DNA of 64,000 nt. Source: Sciurus carolinensis. Lineage: Eukaryota > Chordata > Mammalia > Rodentia > Sciuridae. Below are positions 42,824-54,924 of the stretch, piece after piece. A model generated the notes under the pieces. That model had not been told where the DNA came from. It searched no databases and worked only from the letters and a program-made list of their open reading frames with translations. The position numbers and the translations under genes were made by a program. The stretch covers positions 76,463,440-76,527,439 of the forward strand of contig NC_062232.1 in NCBI RefSeq assembly GCF_902686445.1, in the 5' to 3' direction. The stretch's first letter is position 1. Each line of letters begins with the position of its first letter.

Positions 42824-44639
42824 CTGAATATGATAATCTATAGGAAAAGGTTTGTATAGTGGGTGAAACACTGAGGAATTTCAGGAGAGAGAAACTGAAA
42901 GAATCAAATGTAAATCATTGGAATAAAATTAAAATCAGTATAGTCAAAACAAAGGAAAGAACAAATGAACCTGAAGACAGGATAACAGTAATTATTCACA
43001 ATGACAAAGTGTGGAAAAATTTGAAATAAAATATTAACAGTGTTACTACATTTACTACAGTATCAAGCAGTCTAACGTATTAATTAATTGAAATCCAAAA
43101 AGGAAAGAAAAAGGTAAAATGAGGTTAAAATGTTTTTTAAAAATATTGACTAAAATTTTTCCAAATTTTTAGGAAGATTAGCAAATCCCACCCCAATTTC
43201 ATATACATATATATATATGCACACAAATATATAACATATAAAATTTCATTTATATATATAATTTGAAATGGAGCACTATATTGTGGGGCAATGAATTACA
43301 ACACTGACTTAAAGAATCTGTGTATTTCTTAGCTTCCATTTTCTGTGAAATATGAGATTTGATGATTTTCTCTTCTTCTGCATAATCCCCATATCCCTAA
43401 CAATGAAATTCTTTTCTTGGATTACAAATTTTTGAATGTGAGTATCATTGAGGTCAGTTTCTCATGAATAAGGAGTTTTTTCTTCTCTTTCTACCCATGA
43501 TGATCATTGACTGTCCGACCCATGTGGTTGATGCAGTCCTCATACAGGATACATGTTGTAATGAGCAGAGTTGTTTTATTTTCAGCTGCCCTTATCCCTT
43601 TGACTGTGAAAACCTTAGATGGTAAACAAATTATGAAATTATAGTTACATCCTTGTATACACTAATTCTGTATTAAGTAGGTATATATGCTAATGTGCAC
43701 AGAGACATTGTGTGTCTCTGTGTGTGTCTGTCTGTGTCGACTGAGATTATTGTAAAGGAAGGATTGAAGAACTTGCGTGCTAGCACAACATAATGAAGTT
43801 CTCAGTCTGAATGCTGCCTTATACCCCACATCCCATAATAGTATCACAGCAAGGAGACATTTTGTTCAACATTCTGATTTTATTACTCAGATCTGTTCAT
43901 TTTGTTGTAGTCATACATCTTGAACCCAAAAATATTTCAATGGTCACAATTAGAAATAATTTTACTGAAGAAGGAAAAGTACTTTAATAGCCTGACTATA
44001 AAAACTTGAAACAAAACAATTGCTCCAATCCTAAACTTCACATTTCACTAGCTAGAGCAGTATATAATTAATTACTAGCAATACAGAAATGCTTCAAATG
44101 TCAATTTTAAGAGAACATCAATTACTAATCCAATTTCATGAATTTATTGCTTGTTTTTCCTTTAGCGAGGAACTGAGCAATTTTTATGAATGCATTTTTT
44201 TAATTACCATACAATTTATAAGGCATAAGCCTTCAATGCTTCACAAATTGCACCCAATTCCTTAAAAATACTTTTAATAGTAGACCATTAATCTCTGTTA
44301 TTGCCCATCATGAATAAAGCAGATGGAGTTCAACCTATCAAGAAAATTTTAAAGGAATTATTAGTCTAATGTTTATTTAAATAGCCATTCCCAGCATCAG
44401 CTTTTCACTTGCGGTAGCATCATTGTAAATCTTTCAATAATCACAAGTCTACCACCACGAGCCTATGGTCAGCAAATAATCTATGCTTAATCAACTCTAT
44501 ATAATTTGAGTTTCTTTGTAGGGATAATAGGGAATGTTGCTCTAAATTACTTTACTTTGGAAATTCAGGAAGTCTTCACCTCTCTCTATCATATATATAT
44601 ATGTTATATATAATCACACATAAACACACATATATATAA
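42824..44639. other. Single-copy DNA, possible conserved block at 44090-44480
   Basis: No transposon recognised apart from short TA/CA tracts (43200-43260, 44588-44640). The stretch 44090-44480 is dense in homeodomain-type TAAT/ATTA words (for example TTTAATTACC at 44200-44210) and reads as non-repetitive. The frame at 43662-43847 is not supported. Confidence 0.4.
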
Positions 44640-46287
44640 TTGAAATTTTAAAGAAAGATGTATCCTTTTAAATATGTATCATTCATTGTATGTCAGTTAC
44701 ATTTGCACAAAGCTATTCATATATAAAATACATGTTTAATAAATACCTTTTTTGACTTATAATAAATGCATAATAAATTTCACATAATTAAAATAGGCAG
44801 TTTGATAAGTTTGACATACATATACTCCTGAAATCATCATAATAAATAACAGACTGAATATATCCATTATATTTTAAAAAGTCTTTTAGTAATATCTCCT
44901 GCACTATTTATCTGCTTTCTGTCATTGTAGATGACTTTACATTTATACTTTTTTATATAATTGAAATAATATAGTTGGTACTCTTTTTATTTTCCCTTTG
45001 ACTTATTTCACTCATCAATATTGTTTTCAGATTCATCCATGCTGTTGCATGTGTTAATATCCCATCCATTATTTACTACTAGTGTTGCATTATGTGGATA
45101 TACCACTTTGTTCATTCATTTGCCGGCTGATGAACATTTGCACTGTTTCCAGCTTTTTACCATTATAAATAAAGCTGCTATGAACATTCATGCACAGTAT
45201 CTTTGAATGGACATACATTTTATTTTAAATAGTATTGTGTGGAATGTCTAGATCCTAAGATAGATAACTGCTTAAGTTCTTAAGCAATTGCCAAAGTAAT
45301 TTCTAAAGTGATTGTATCATTTAACATGCTCCACAAAAGGTATATGAGAGATTTAGTTGCTTGACACATTCACCAACACTTGGTATGGTCTTTTTGGTTA
45401 TAGCCATCCTACTGAGTGTGCGGTGGTATCACATTGTGCTTTTTAATTTGCATACTCTTAATTGGTAGTGGGATTTAAGTTCCTTTCTTGTGCTTATTTG
45501 ACATCTATACATCTTCTTCACTGAAATGCTGCTTCACATCTTCTGCCAATTTACTAATTATGTTGTTTGGTTTTTTTACTGTTGAATTTTGAGAGTTGTT
45601 GATTTTTTAAAAATGTAATCTATCAAATAAGAGTTTTATGAAAATTTTCCCTTAGTCCATGTCATGTCCTTTTATTCTCTTAACATTATCTTTTGAAGAG
45701 AATTTTTAATTTTGACAATTTAACTATATTTCCTTTTGAGATTTTTGATCTTTTATCTTTGACGTTATATATAAGATTCAGCCTAGCCCAAAGATAGGAA
45801 GATTTACTTCTATGGTTTCTTTGAAGAATTTTACAGTTTTTCACCTTTACACTTTATGCATATGGAACATTGGAGATAATTTTTGCACAAGGTATAAGAA
45901 AGGGGTGCATCATTATTTTTTTGCTTGTGTTGTATCCACTTGTTACATTATCATTTAATGAAGACTATTCCTTCCCTCTTTGAATTTTTTGGCATCCTTG
46001 TCACAAATCCTTTGACCATAAATATTAGAATTTATTTATAGACCTATATTCTACTCAATTAATCTATATGCCTATCCTTGTGCCAGTATTATGCTACCTT
46101 TATCATTGCAGTTTTTTATTATGTTTTGAAATTGGCATGGGTGTGGTCTGCAATGTTGTTCTTTTTCAAAATTGTTTACGATATTTTGGTCAGTGTGCAT
46201 TTACACATAAATTTTAGGATTAGCATGTCAATTTCTGCAATATAAAATGGATTACATTGACTGTGCAGATAGAGGAGAATTCCCATC
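44640..46287 (-). mobile_element. Old L1M, 3' UTR and ORF2 (first part)
   Basis: Minus strand. From low to high coordinate it shows the 3' UTR (GGCAGTTTGATAAGTTTGAC, ATACTCCTGAAATCATCATA), then reversed ORF2 C-terminal words (CTTATTTCACTCATCAATAT, CAGATTCATCCATGCTGTTG, GCTGCTATGAACATTCATGC, CACCAACACTTGGTATGG, CATACTCTTAATTGGTAG), up to ATTACATTGACTGTGCAG. It stops at the ERVL left end and resumes at 50225. No frame is intact. Confidence 0.85.
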
Positions 46288-46675
46288 TGCATTAGTGTTC
46301 TCCAGAGAAACAAAACCAACTCTGTGTGTGCATGTGTGTGCGTTTATACACATATATATTTCAATTTGACTCAAAACCAGGGGAGCTAATGGAATAAATT
46401 TTAGCCCAAGGGTAGGAAAAGATGAAGTGAGATGTCCCCCAGATTATGTATTGAGGTAGGAAATATAAGGCAGTGTGTCCTCTCTCTTCCACTTTTTGTT
46501 TTATTCAGGTCCTCAATGAATTGGATGATGCTCACTCAGACTGGTGAGGACAATCTATTTTATTAAGTCTACTGATTCCAATGCTATCTCCATTCAGAAA
46601 CACTCTCAAAAGTACATCAGAAACAATGTGACTCTGATCCAGTGGAGTTGAAACAAAATTAACTCACAAATCCAC
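46288..46675 (-). mobile_element. ERVL 3' LTR (MLT2-type)
   Basis: Reversed LTR with GAAACAAAACCAACTCTG, a TG/CA-rich patch, AGCCCAAGGGTAGGAAAAGA, TGAAGTGAGATGTCCCCC, TTATTCAGGTCCTCAATGAA and TTGGATGATGCTCACTCAGA. It is shorter than the partner LTR, having lost the segment around the 'gctgagaagtccca' block. Confidence 0.8.
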
Positions 46676-47342
46676 CAAATTGGCACCCACACAAAAACTT
46701 AAATCATACTTAATCTACAAACAATGAAAATAACAAGATCAGAACTGGCAACAACTATCCTATATACAACTAAAAATGCACTAATCCTTTCTCATAACTT
46801 AAATACTATGATGTAAAAGTAATATATTTATATTCATACAAAAGTAAAGAAGAACGCTTCTAACAATTACAGTCCTTAATTCTGTAATTGGTCAAATGGT
46901 CATACTGTCTTCCATCACCTTTTCTCTATTCCCTTTGCCTTTGGCAAGAACCTCATTTTTTCATGGTTCTTTATCTGTTTGGGTGACTCAAATTTTCACC
47001 TCTGAAGGATATGGGCCTTTAACCTTCCTTTTTGTGTGGAATTGTTAATTTTTATTGACTTTAATCACAGGGAATAAAAATACTAAGATTCACATTGAGC
47101 AATCTCTTATATTCCAGAAATTCTCTCCCTTCCTTCTTTGTAGATTAATAGCCCAATTTTCCCATGTTAATCAGGACCTATCACCATCGCAACAATATGC
47201 GACTTTATTTGCCTGTTGATTCAGAGGCACAAGGAGACCAGAGTGGCTAGGAAACAGTTTCAACTTTCAGTTCAATGCAATCATTATTATGGCTCTTGGT
47301 AGAAACATTATTCCATCTGGAATTAAGAATTACAAACAAGCA
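46676..47342 (-). pseudogene. ERVL internal remnant, 3' part
   Basis: Decayed sequence directly inside the 3' LTR. Words such as TTCCATCACCTTTTCTCTAT, TTGGCAAGAACCTCATTTTT, CCTCTGAAGGATATGGGCCT and AGCCCAATTTTCCCATG fit the 3' internal region of ERVL elements read in reverse. No protein can be read. Confidence 0.6.
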
Positions 47343-48403
47343 GAAGATAAAACCAAACAAAGGAAACAATCAGTAATGTAAAGAGATATCCTTCAGAATG
47401 GGAGAAAATCTTTACCATATACACCTCAGATAGAGCATTAATCTCCAGGATATATGAAGAACACAAAAAACTTAACACCCAAAAAACAAATAACCCAATA
47501 AATAAATGGGCTAAGGAACTTAACAGACACTTCACAGAAGAAGAAATACAATTAATCAACAAATCTACGAAAAAAATGTTCAACATCTCTAGCAATAAGA
47601 GATATACAAATCAAAACTACAGTGAGATTTCATCTCATGCCAGTCAGAATGGCAATTATCAAGAATGTAAGTAACAACAAATGTTGGTGAGGATGTGGGA
47701 AAAAAGGTACACTCAGACATTGCTGGTGGGACTGCAAATGGGTGCAATCACTCTGGAAAGTAGTATGGAGATTCCTCAGAAAACTCAGAATGGAAGCACT
47801 ACTTGACCAGTTATTCCACTCCTTGGTTTATACCCAAAGGACTTAAAATCAAGATACTATAGTGATGCAACCACATCAATGTTTATAGCAGCTCAATTCA
47901 CAATAGCTAAACTATGGAACCAACCTAGATGCCCTTCAATAGATGAATGAATAAAGAAAATGTGTTATGTATACACAATGGAATATTACGCAGCCTTAAA
48001 GAAGAACGAAATTATGGCATTTGCCCATAATGAATGGAACTGGAGAATATCATGCTAAGCAAAATAAGCCAACCCCCCCAAAAAACAAAGACTGAATGTT
48101 TTCTCTGACATGTGAATCCTAATTCACAGTAACAGGGGGCAGGGTGGCTAGGGATGAACAGGAGTAACTTTGGATTAGACAGAGGGGAGCGAAGGGAGGG
48201 CAGGTGGCAAATGGGTAGGAATGATAGTAGAATGAGTCAGACTTTGTGACCCTATGTGCATATATAATTTCAAGACTGGTGTGAATCTACAACTTGTACA
48301 ACCAGAAGAATGAGAAGTTATACTCCACTTATGTATGCTGTGTCAAAATGTAATCTACTGTCATATATAACTATTTAGAACAAATAAAAAAACGAAGTCA
48401 AAA
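47343..48403 (+). mobile_element. 5'-truncated L1 inserted into the ERVL
   Basis: Plus-strand L1 3' end (about 47353-48393): ORF2 C-terminal part (CAGAATGGGAGAAAATCTTT, AATAAATGGGCTAAGGAACT, CAGTCAGAATGGCAATTATC, TTGGTGAGGATGTGGGA, CTGCTGGTGGGACTGC-like text, ATTCCACTCCTTGGTTTATA) and a 3' UTR ending GAACAAATAAAAAAAC. Possible target duplication: GAAGATAAAA (47343-47352) and GAAGTCAAAA (48394-48403), 8 of 10. It is more diverged than L1-A or L1-B. The minus-strand frame at 47323-47595 is antisense to it. Confidence 0.85.
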
Positions 48404-49719
48404 TTTTCCTAGTGAGTCACTAGAGGTGGTAGGCAATGGTGCCACTTCCATTTCCACTTGCTTATGACTAGACTTGCGATTCCTGGCTATGGAAGATACA
48501 GTCACATATATTGGATGGTAATTCTGAATATACAACCTTCTGGAGAGCCTTACCCAGTCCTACAGAGTTTGGTCTCTATCGACCACTGTAACTGACTACT
48601 CAAAAGACAATTCCACCATTATATCAAGCCAGCTGCCTTGGGATGGTAAGAAAGATGGTAAGACCAGTGAATTGCAGGAGCATGGGCCCATTACTTGATT
48701 TGTTGTGAACGAATTCCTTGATTAGAAGCAATGGTGTATGAAGTACCAAAATAAGGCATTCTGTAAGTACATATGTGATAGTTTTGGCATAAGCATTCCA
48801 TGCAGAGAAAGCACTTTCATGTCTGGAGTGCCTATCTTAGTAAGGACAAAAAGCTGCCCCTTCCATCTTGGAAGTAGTCCAGGGTAATAAACCTGCTCTT
48901 GAGTAGCTGGCTGATTACTCTGGGGAATGATGCTATCTATATCAGGGCTCAGTGTTGATCTCTACTACTGGCAGATTTCGTGCTCAGTACTGGTCATACC
49001 CAGGTTGGCTTTGATGAGAGTTAATTCATGTTACTGAGCCCATATATAAGCCCCATCCCTTCTACCATTGCCACTTTTGTCATAAACACATTGGGCAACC
49101 TGAGTGGCTAGAGAAAGCATCTAATATCCACAGAATAGCTTATTAGAATCCTTATCTGATGAGATCACCATTTGGTGACATTCATATGGGATATATTTTC
49201 ACCTTTTATTTCCATTCAGAGAGGTCTAACCATATACCGCTTCCCCAATTTCCTTCATTATCAATTTTTGAATCATATTCCTTCCAATTCAATGGTATAT
49301 AAGGATCTTCTTCAAGGCACACATAAAAGTTCTTAAGATATTTATATAGCCATGAGATGTTAATTTGAATACCCCAAATCTTCCTTTTCTTATCACTTAT
49401 CAACAATATTTTAAGAACAACCATTCAAAGTCATTATGTTTCTTTGTGATCCAAAACTGTTTGCAAAAATCTTATAGTCACCCAGTTCCTTGCTTTCCAT
49501 AATGTTTGACTGGGAATATTCAATGCAGATATTTTCCTTGTCTCTATTGCCACATCATGCCATGGATTATCAGTGCTCTCTTTATTACTGAAAACAGAGT
49601 CATTATTAACATCTTTAAATCTGATTAGATTGGAGAACCAGTTACAGAAAACCCACAACCAATTGAGAAAACTTATCCTGAACATTTTATTCCTCTAGAA
49701 CATTCTTGGTAACAAAAAC
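48404..49719 (-). pseudogene. ERVL pol (integrase region) and 5' internal remnant
   Basis: Minus-strand pol remnant. The reversed text has long stretches matching the ERVL integrase region, for example TGGCTATGGAAGATACAGTC, CTTCTGGAGAGCCTTACCCA, CCACTGTAACTGACTACTCA, AAGCCAGCTGCCTTGGGATG, AGCATGGGCCCATTACTTGA and AAGGCATTCTGTAAGTACAT. Towards 49400-49719 the text is less clear and should be the 5' internal part next to the 5' LTR. All frames are full of stops. The frames at 49206-49424 and 49434-49685 are short surviving pieces. In a live element integrase would join viral DNA to the host; here nothing is functional. Confidence 0.75.
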
Positions 49720-50224
49720 TATATTAAGGTTATTCAGAGAAACAGAAACAATGGAAGAATAGATAGATGATAGATAGATAGACAGATAGATAGATAGATT
49801 TTTTACAAGGAATTAGCCCACATGATATAGAGACTGAGAAGTTCCACTACATGCTGTCTGAATCTGGAGATTCAAGAAAGCCAGTCGTGCAAATTCACTC
49901 TGAAAGTAAATGCCTGAGAACCAGGAAAGCCAATGATGTAAATCAATCTCATTGAGTATATCATGAGATAAAATATCCCAGCTCAAACAGTGAAGCAGAA
50001 AAAAAAGAGGTGGTGAGATCCTCCTTCATCCACTTTTTCTTCTATTCAGGCCTTCGTTAGATTGCATAATGCCCACTTACATTGGGGAAAGCAATCTACT
50101 GAGTCCACAAATTCAAATGCTAATTTTATCCGGAAGTATCTTCACAGACACACCAGAAATGATGTTTGATCTGCTAAGCATTATTTATGGCCAAGTCAAA
50201 TTGACACATAAATTAACTCTCACA
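49720..50224 (-). mobile_element. ERVL 5' LTR (MLT2-type)
   Basis: Reversed LTR, the fuller of the two: TTATTCAGAGAAACAGAAAC, a GATA microsatellite (49760-49798), GGAATTAGCCCACATGATAT, AGAGACTGAGAAGTTCCACT, CTGAGAACCAGGAAAGCCAA, TTCTATTCAGGCCTTCG, TAATGCCCACTTACATTGGG and GTCAAATTGACACATAAATT, ending CTCTCACA. Confidence 0.88.
49760..49798. repeat. (GATA)n microsatellite inside the LTR
   Basis: GATA units with one GACA interruption, at the position where MLT2-type LTRs usually carry a simple TA/GA tract. Confidence 0.9.
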
Positions 50225-50720
50225 CCATATTAGCAATGTTGTCTTTCAGTTCATCATCATGGGATATCTTTCCATTTACTTAAATATGTTTTCAATCATT
50301 TTTTAAAAATTTTCAGTGTACCATTCTTACACTTATTTAGTTACATTTATGCCTATGCATTGTATTCTTTTTTGCTAATACAAATCAGATTATTTATTTC
50401 ATATTTGTATCATTCATTTTTTGTATACAGAAATACAATTGACACTTGTAAAATTTATCTTGAATCTTACAACTGTACTCAACTTCTTTTTTTAGGTTTA
50501 AAGGCATTTTTGTAGATTTTATCAGGTTTCCTTTCCTAGATGATAATGTCTGCAAGTACAGACAATTTTAAATTACCCTTTTCCAATCTGAATGTCTTTT
50601 ATTTCTTTCTCTTTCCTGATTGCACTGACAACATCTTCCATCATAATGTTGAATAGAAGCAAGAATAGGTATTTCTGCCTTGTTCCTGAACTTAGGAGGA
50701 AAGCATTCTGTCTCAAATAA
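50225..50720 (-). mobile_element. Old L1M ORF2 (second part, resumes after the ERVL)
   Basis: It opens TTAGCAATGTTGTCTTTCAG and CATCATGGGATATCTTTCCA, continuing L1 ORF2 exactly where 46287 stopped. Later words are CCTTTCCTAGATGATAATGT, CTTTCTCTTTCCTGATTGCA, CATAATGTTGAATAGAAGCA and TTCTGCCTTGTTCCTGAAC, on either side of the RT catalytic region (reversed). Confidence 0.85.
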
Positions 50721-51196
50721 ATATACGTAGTGTCCTGACCCATATGTTTTTAATCTAATTCAATGGTTGTCAAATGCAGGTGGTTTCTTGACCCTTCCTA
50801 AGAAATATATGGCAAATATCAATGATACCGTTGGTAGTTAAAACTGAGAGAAAACAAGACCAGAGACACTGATAGACATCCAATAAGGCACTAACTATCC
50901 CCCTCCCAACATAAAAAAATTATCTGTTCCAAATGTCAATAGTGCCTAGATAGAGAAAACTGATGTAAGTTTATGTTCCTTATGATGAGGTAAGTATATT
51001 ATCATTTGTAATTAGAATGCATCTAGAAATGTTCAAAATGGTTGTGGTTGTAGTCATAATTTAGTTTCTGTCCCTGGTTGAAACATTGATTCTCGATTTT
51101 TATCAGTAGACACATATACATCCAAATTTGGCAAAGTTTTATTCAGCATTCATAATTAAAATTAATCATTTTATTCAGTTTAATCTCGTTCCCTTC
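50721..51196. other. Single-copy DNA
   Basis: Nothing firmly recognised. Confidence 0.35.
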
Positions 51197-51323
51197 TTTT
51201 TTTTTAAATTGTTTTTGGTTTTTGATGGACTTTATTTACTTTTATGTGGTGCTGAGGATGAAACCCAGTGCCTCACACATGCTAGGCAAACGCTCTGCCA
51301 CTGAGTCACAGCCCCAACCCTTT
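51197..51323 (-). mobile_element. ID-type tRNA-derived SINE
   Basis: Minus orientation: TTTTTGATGGACTTTATTTA, TTATGTGGTGCTGAGGATGA, AACCCAGTGCCTCACACATG, CTAGGCAAACGCTCTGCCAC and TGAGTCACAGCCCCAACCC. It is closely related to 20117-20243. Confidence 0.9.
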
Positions 51324-51980
51324 CCCTTTCTTCTTATCCCCAACTTCTCCCTCCCCCACCTCTCTCTTTAATAAAGAATAGAAAAGAAAGGGAAATACGA
51401 GTCAAATATATAAGGGACATATTTTACAAAACAGTTTAAGCACAAATTGCCAGAAAAACTGAGAGATAAAATAGTTTTATTATATACACAATGCATTCAT
51501 AAAGACTTTTTTATTTATAAGTAATTCAAAGACATGAAAGGTCTCCACCTACTGTCACAGTTGCTAATTAGCTAGTCATTGCTTTTATCCCACCACCACA
51601 ACAGTTGATAATAAATTCCTTGACTAGTTTTCTGTCTCCAAGCTCACAGCCACCATATGCTAGAGCTACTTGTGGAGTACTTCTTTTGTTTTCTTGAGAG
51701 AAATGTAGAATTTTGTCCAATCTATATGATCCACACCTAGAAAAACACCTATTGAAGAACAGTTTAATTACAAATATTTGTGAATTAAATTGAACTTATC
51801 AGTATACTAGTGTCTTTCAATTTGTGTTAAAAGAACTTCCAGGTATTCACAGGTAGGGCTTCAGTGGATTTTGCTTATAACATACTGAATTGATCAAGGG
51901 TGAGGCAACAGGTCTGACACTGACTTGCTATTGACACTATTTGACCTTTCTAGGGACGGAAGTAGAACAAATACACTCCA
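51324..51980. other. Single-copy DNA
   Basis: No repeat or gene recognised. Confidence 0.35.
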
Positions 51981-51982
51981 TG

Positions 51983-52045
51983 CTTTTATAATTATGTCAA
52001 AATGGATTTTACTGTCATATATAACTGAAAAGAACAAATAAAAAG
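51983..52045 (+). mobile_element. L1 3' UTR tail fragment
   Basis: ATTATGTCAAAATGGATTTT, ACTGTCATATATAACTG and AAGAACAAATAAAAAGG match the very end of the L1 at 47353-48393 (GTCAAAATGTAATCTACTGT ... GAACAAATAAAAA). It is a strongly 5'-truncated insertion. Confidence 0.75.
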
Positions 52046-52406
52046 GTCATCATCATAATACATCAGAAAGATTTCTTAAGATCTTGGTAATTAAAAAAAT
52101 AAAGTAACATAAAATAGGAAAATGTACTGCAAATACAATATATTCCTTATTTTTGCTGAATGTTCCACCTATTTCCTGTCCTTGTTACACCATAGGATAT
52201 AGAAACAAAATGTACTCAAGGAGGCAAGATATCCTTCACTGTTAAATCAATTTTAGGGAAAGATATATCAATAAACTTCAAAAATTTAAAGCAATCTGTA
52301 CTCTAGTCTGATAATCAAACTACCAATTTAACCGAAAGACATACTGGATAAAGTTAGACTCAGGTAAATACATTAGTAGATTAGTGATGATCTGCCTCAA
52401 AGAGGG
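52046..52406. other. Single-copy DNA
   Basis: No repeat or gene recognised. Confidence 0.35.
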
Positions 52407-52744
52407 TGTCTCAGTCTATTTGTGCTGGTACTACAGACTATCAAAGACTGGGTAACTTATAATGAAGAGAAATTTATTACCTCACAGTTTGGGAGACTAG
52501 AAAATCCAATATTAAGGTGCTGGCATCTGGCAAGGACCTTCTTGCTTATCTCACTGTAGAATTTGGAAGAGCAAAAAAAGAAAGAATGGTCTGAACTCAC
52601 CCTTTTATAACAACATTAATTCCACTCATAAGGGCAGAGCCCTTGTGGCCTAATTACCTCTAAGTTTCCTCTTCCTAATACTGTTACAATATCAATTAAA
52701 ATTTAACATGTGTTTGGGATGGGAAAAACATTCAAACCATAGCA
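52407..52744 (-). mobile_element. MST/MLT1-type MaLR LTR, older subfamily
   Basis: Reversed LTR: TCAGTCTATTTGTGCTGGTA, GACTGGGTAACTTATAATGA, TTTATTACCTCACAGTTTGG, CACTCATAAGGGCAGAGCCC and TTGTGGCCTAATTACCTCTA, ending CATTCAAACCATAGCA. It is a different, older MaLR branch from the five LTRs listed above. Confidence 0.85.
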
Positions 52745-54214
52745 AATGGTAAGCTTATAGAGAAGAGGTTTGTCAAATTTGATTAATAACCTTTTTCCAA
52801 GTAGATGGCACTTTTATATACTTGTCATTAGTTAACTTATTTTATAATTAAAATGAAAATCAGATTAATTTAATCAGCTGATAGAGTAAAATCGGTATGA
52901 ATTATAAAAATAGAAGTCTATGATCTCTATGTTCTGTTATATATGAGTAAAACTGAGTACAAAAAGTTTTAATTTTCACTGTGCTTTAGTCAATGCTAGT
53001 GACAATTGATCCATGCTTATCATTAGTGTAGTGGAAACCAAAGGAAACATATTTAATATTTTCTTAGATCATAACTATATTAAATATGTCCTTTCTTTTT
53101 TTAAGCATCATATCTGGTATGCCTGATACAAAATAATACTTTCAGTATTTGGATCAGGGACATAATGCTCACAGAAATCATCTTACATGGACTAAAAATA
53201 ACAAATATTTAATCAGACATAGGGCACAATAGAAGTGAGTTCATCTAAAGAGACTTTATTTTTGGTCAACAAATACATTTTAAGTCAGGAGGAATGTGGT
53301 TTTATTCTTTTTTCTCTCTAGAACAACCAGTAACATTTTAGTTTATTTTAAAAAGTCATGAAAAAAATCGTTATAGTTGCTGAGTTACAGTTCTGTGTAT
53401 TTGAAATTCATTGGAAACTCCTCAAGGCTATAATTTAGATTTGACAGCAATCAGTGTTTGCATTCGTATTTTTTTTTTTACTAAGATTAGAGTTGTTTTG
53501 GCTCTAACTTTTGCAATTGTTTTTATCATTGTTTTAAATCAACTCCGTTTGATTTTGTCGTGTATGCTCATTTTCACAGATAATTGATGATTACATTATA
53601 GATGTAGGAAAGGATATTCTTTCTTATTAATAGTACCCAATGGAGAAAAATTGTTCCTCAACTTTGTTCTGTCTGAAGGTATTTGGTTCTGTTTGTTACT
53701 TTCACTAAGCATGAGGGACTCATTTATCATAGTGGGGCTTTTACCACAATAAGAATCAAGACATTGTAACTGTTTTATATTTTCTTGTAATTTTGTTAAA
53801 TTCAGAGTCCAATGAGATAGGAGATTATGGAGTAATATTCAAATACATAAGGAATTAAATCAATGCCTCATGTTAATTTTAAGTATCTGTTTAGTAGTCT
53901 CCTGAGAATCTTTGGTTATGCATATCAAACCAGATTGCTCAAAGCTAAAAATGTGGCAAGAAAATAAGTTAAGTTAGAAGAAGGAATTTAACAGCATACA
54001 CAAGTACTTTTGAAAAATGGGAAAATTTTCATAATATAGAAGATTGTGTAATTAATGCATTAATACTAAACTTAAAAAACTAAAATTCATCAATTCTTTC
54101 TAAGGTTAAAAGTTTAGAAAAAGTTGGCTGGTTCAATTAAATGCTCAGTGATTGATCCTTTTGATATCCATTTGTACTGAGGAAGATTAAATAGCCAATT
54201 AATTTAATTATAAT
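52745..54214. other. Single-copy DNA
   Basis: No transposon recognised in about 1.5 kb of AT-rich sequence. Confidence 0.4.
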
Positions 54215-54375
54215 GCATCACTTAAAAACTAAACAGAAGGAGGACCAATAGAGCAGAGGAAGGGGATCAGGTAGAGGGAGGAGGGAACAGAAGAGAGTAC
54301 TCTGGGGGACTGAAATAGAGAAAACCATATTATATACATTTGTGAATATGTGAGAATGAATCCCATAAATACATA

Positions 54376-54411
<36 letters not shown>

Positions 54412-54428
54412 CATAAAGCACTAAAATT
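54215..54428 (+). mobile_element. L1 3' UTR remnant with (TA)n
   Basis: G-rich, A-rich text (GAAGGAGGACCAATAGAGCA, GGAAGGGGATCAGGTAGAGG, GACTGAAATAGAG, ATATGTGAGAATGAATCCCA), then a (TA)n run at 54382-54408 and an A-rich end. This is the 3' UTR layout of a rodent L1 subfamily. The minus-strand frames at 54218-54421 and 54229-54414 read through the TA run. Confidence 0.55.
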
Positions 54429-54919
54429 TTTTAAATGAACAGAAAAGTAGAAAATTCTTCTTTACACATGTTCAGTATGTTCTTTTGGGAAGTTTCAACA
54501 GAGTAGTCAAATAAGACCAGATATACCAATAGTATTAACCTTATTTATTAATATACACCATAATGTTTATTTCTAAATGATTTTCTGTTGTTTTACTATT
54601 TTATAAAGAAGTATGGTTGTATATAATAATTACATTATAATAATTAATGACATTCTTTATAAAAAAATAAGGGAGGGATAAATCTTTCTTAAGATTATTT
54701 GTATTTCCTCACAGATGCTTTTTTATTTTTGAAGATTTCAGACATCTATACTTTTAGAAATATTTTCTGCAACTGAAAACTCAAATTATATTTATATTTG
54801 CCCATCCAGTCTTCTATGCTTGCTAAATTATCACTTTTCCAAAACCTACTCAAATATTGCCTCTTTTTGTAAACACAACTGATTATTCTTGCTCCTGCCC
54901 ACCTTGCAGCTGACTTAAT
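54429..54919. other. Single-copy DNA
   Basis: Nothing recognised. A (TTAA)n-like patch lies at 54916-54932. Confidence 0.35.
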
Positions 54920-54924
54920 TAATT

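Larger units (their letters stand above)
46283..50229 (-). mobile_element. Ancient ERVL provirus (MLT2-type LTRs) inserted in the old L1M
   Basis: Two same-orientation LTRs (46288-46675 and about 49720-50224) flank about 3 kb. The plus strand opens TGCATTAGTGTTCTCCAGAG and closes TTAACTCTCACA, the reverse complement of an MLT2-class LTR. The flanks are CCATC (46283-46287) and CCATA (50225-50229), four of five matching, as expected for a 5-bp duplication. If the provirus is mentally removed, the two L1M halves join at homologous L1 positions. The internal part, without the L1 inserted in it, is only about 2 kb, so most gag and RT sequence is lost. All coding potential is destroyed. It is a fossil relative of the endogenous ERVL group. 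Confidence 0.85.

Noticed and set aside
48404..49719. Functional retroviral pol gene
   Set aside because: Only short frames survive with many stops. It is a fossil ERVL remnant.
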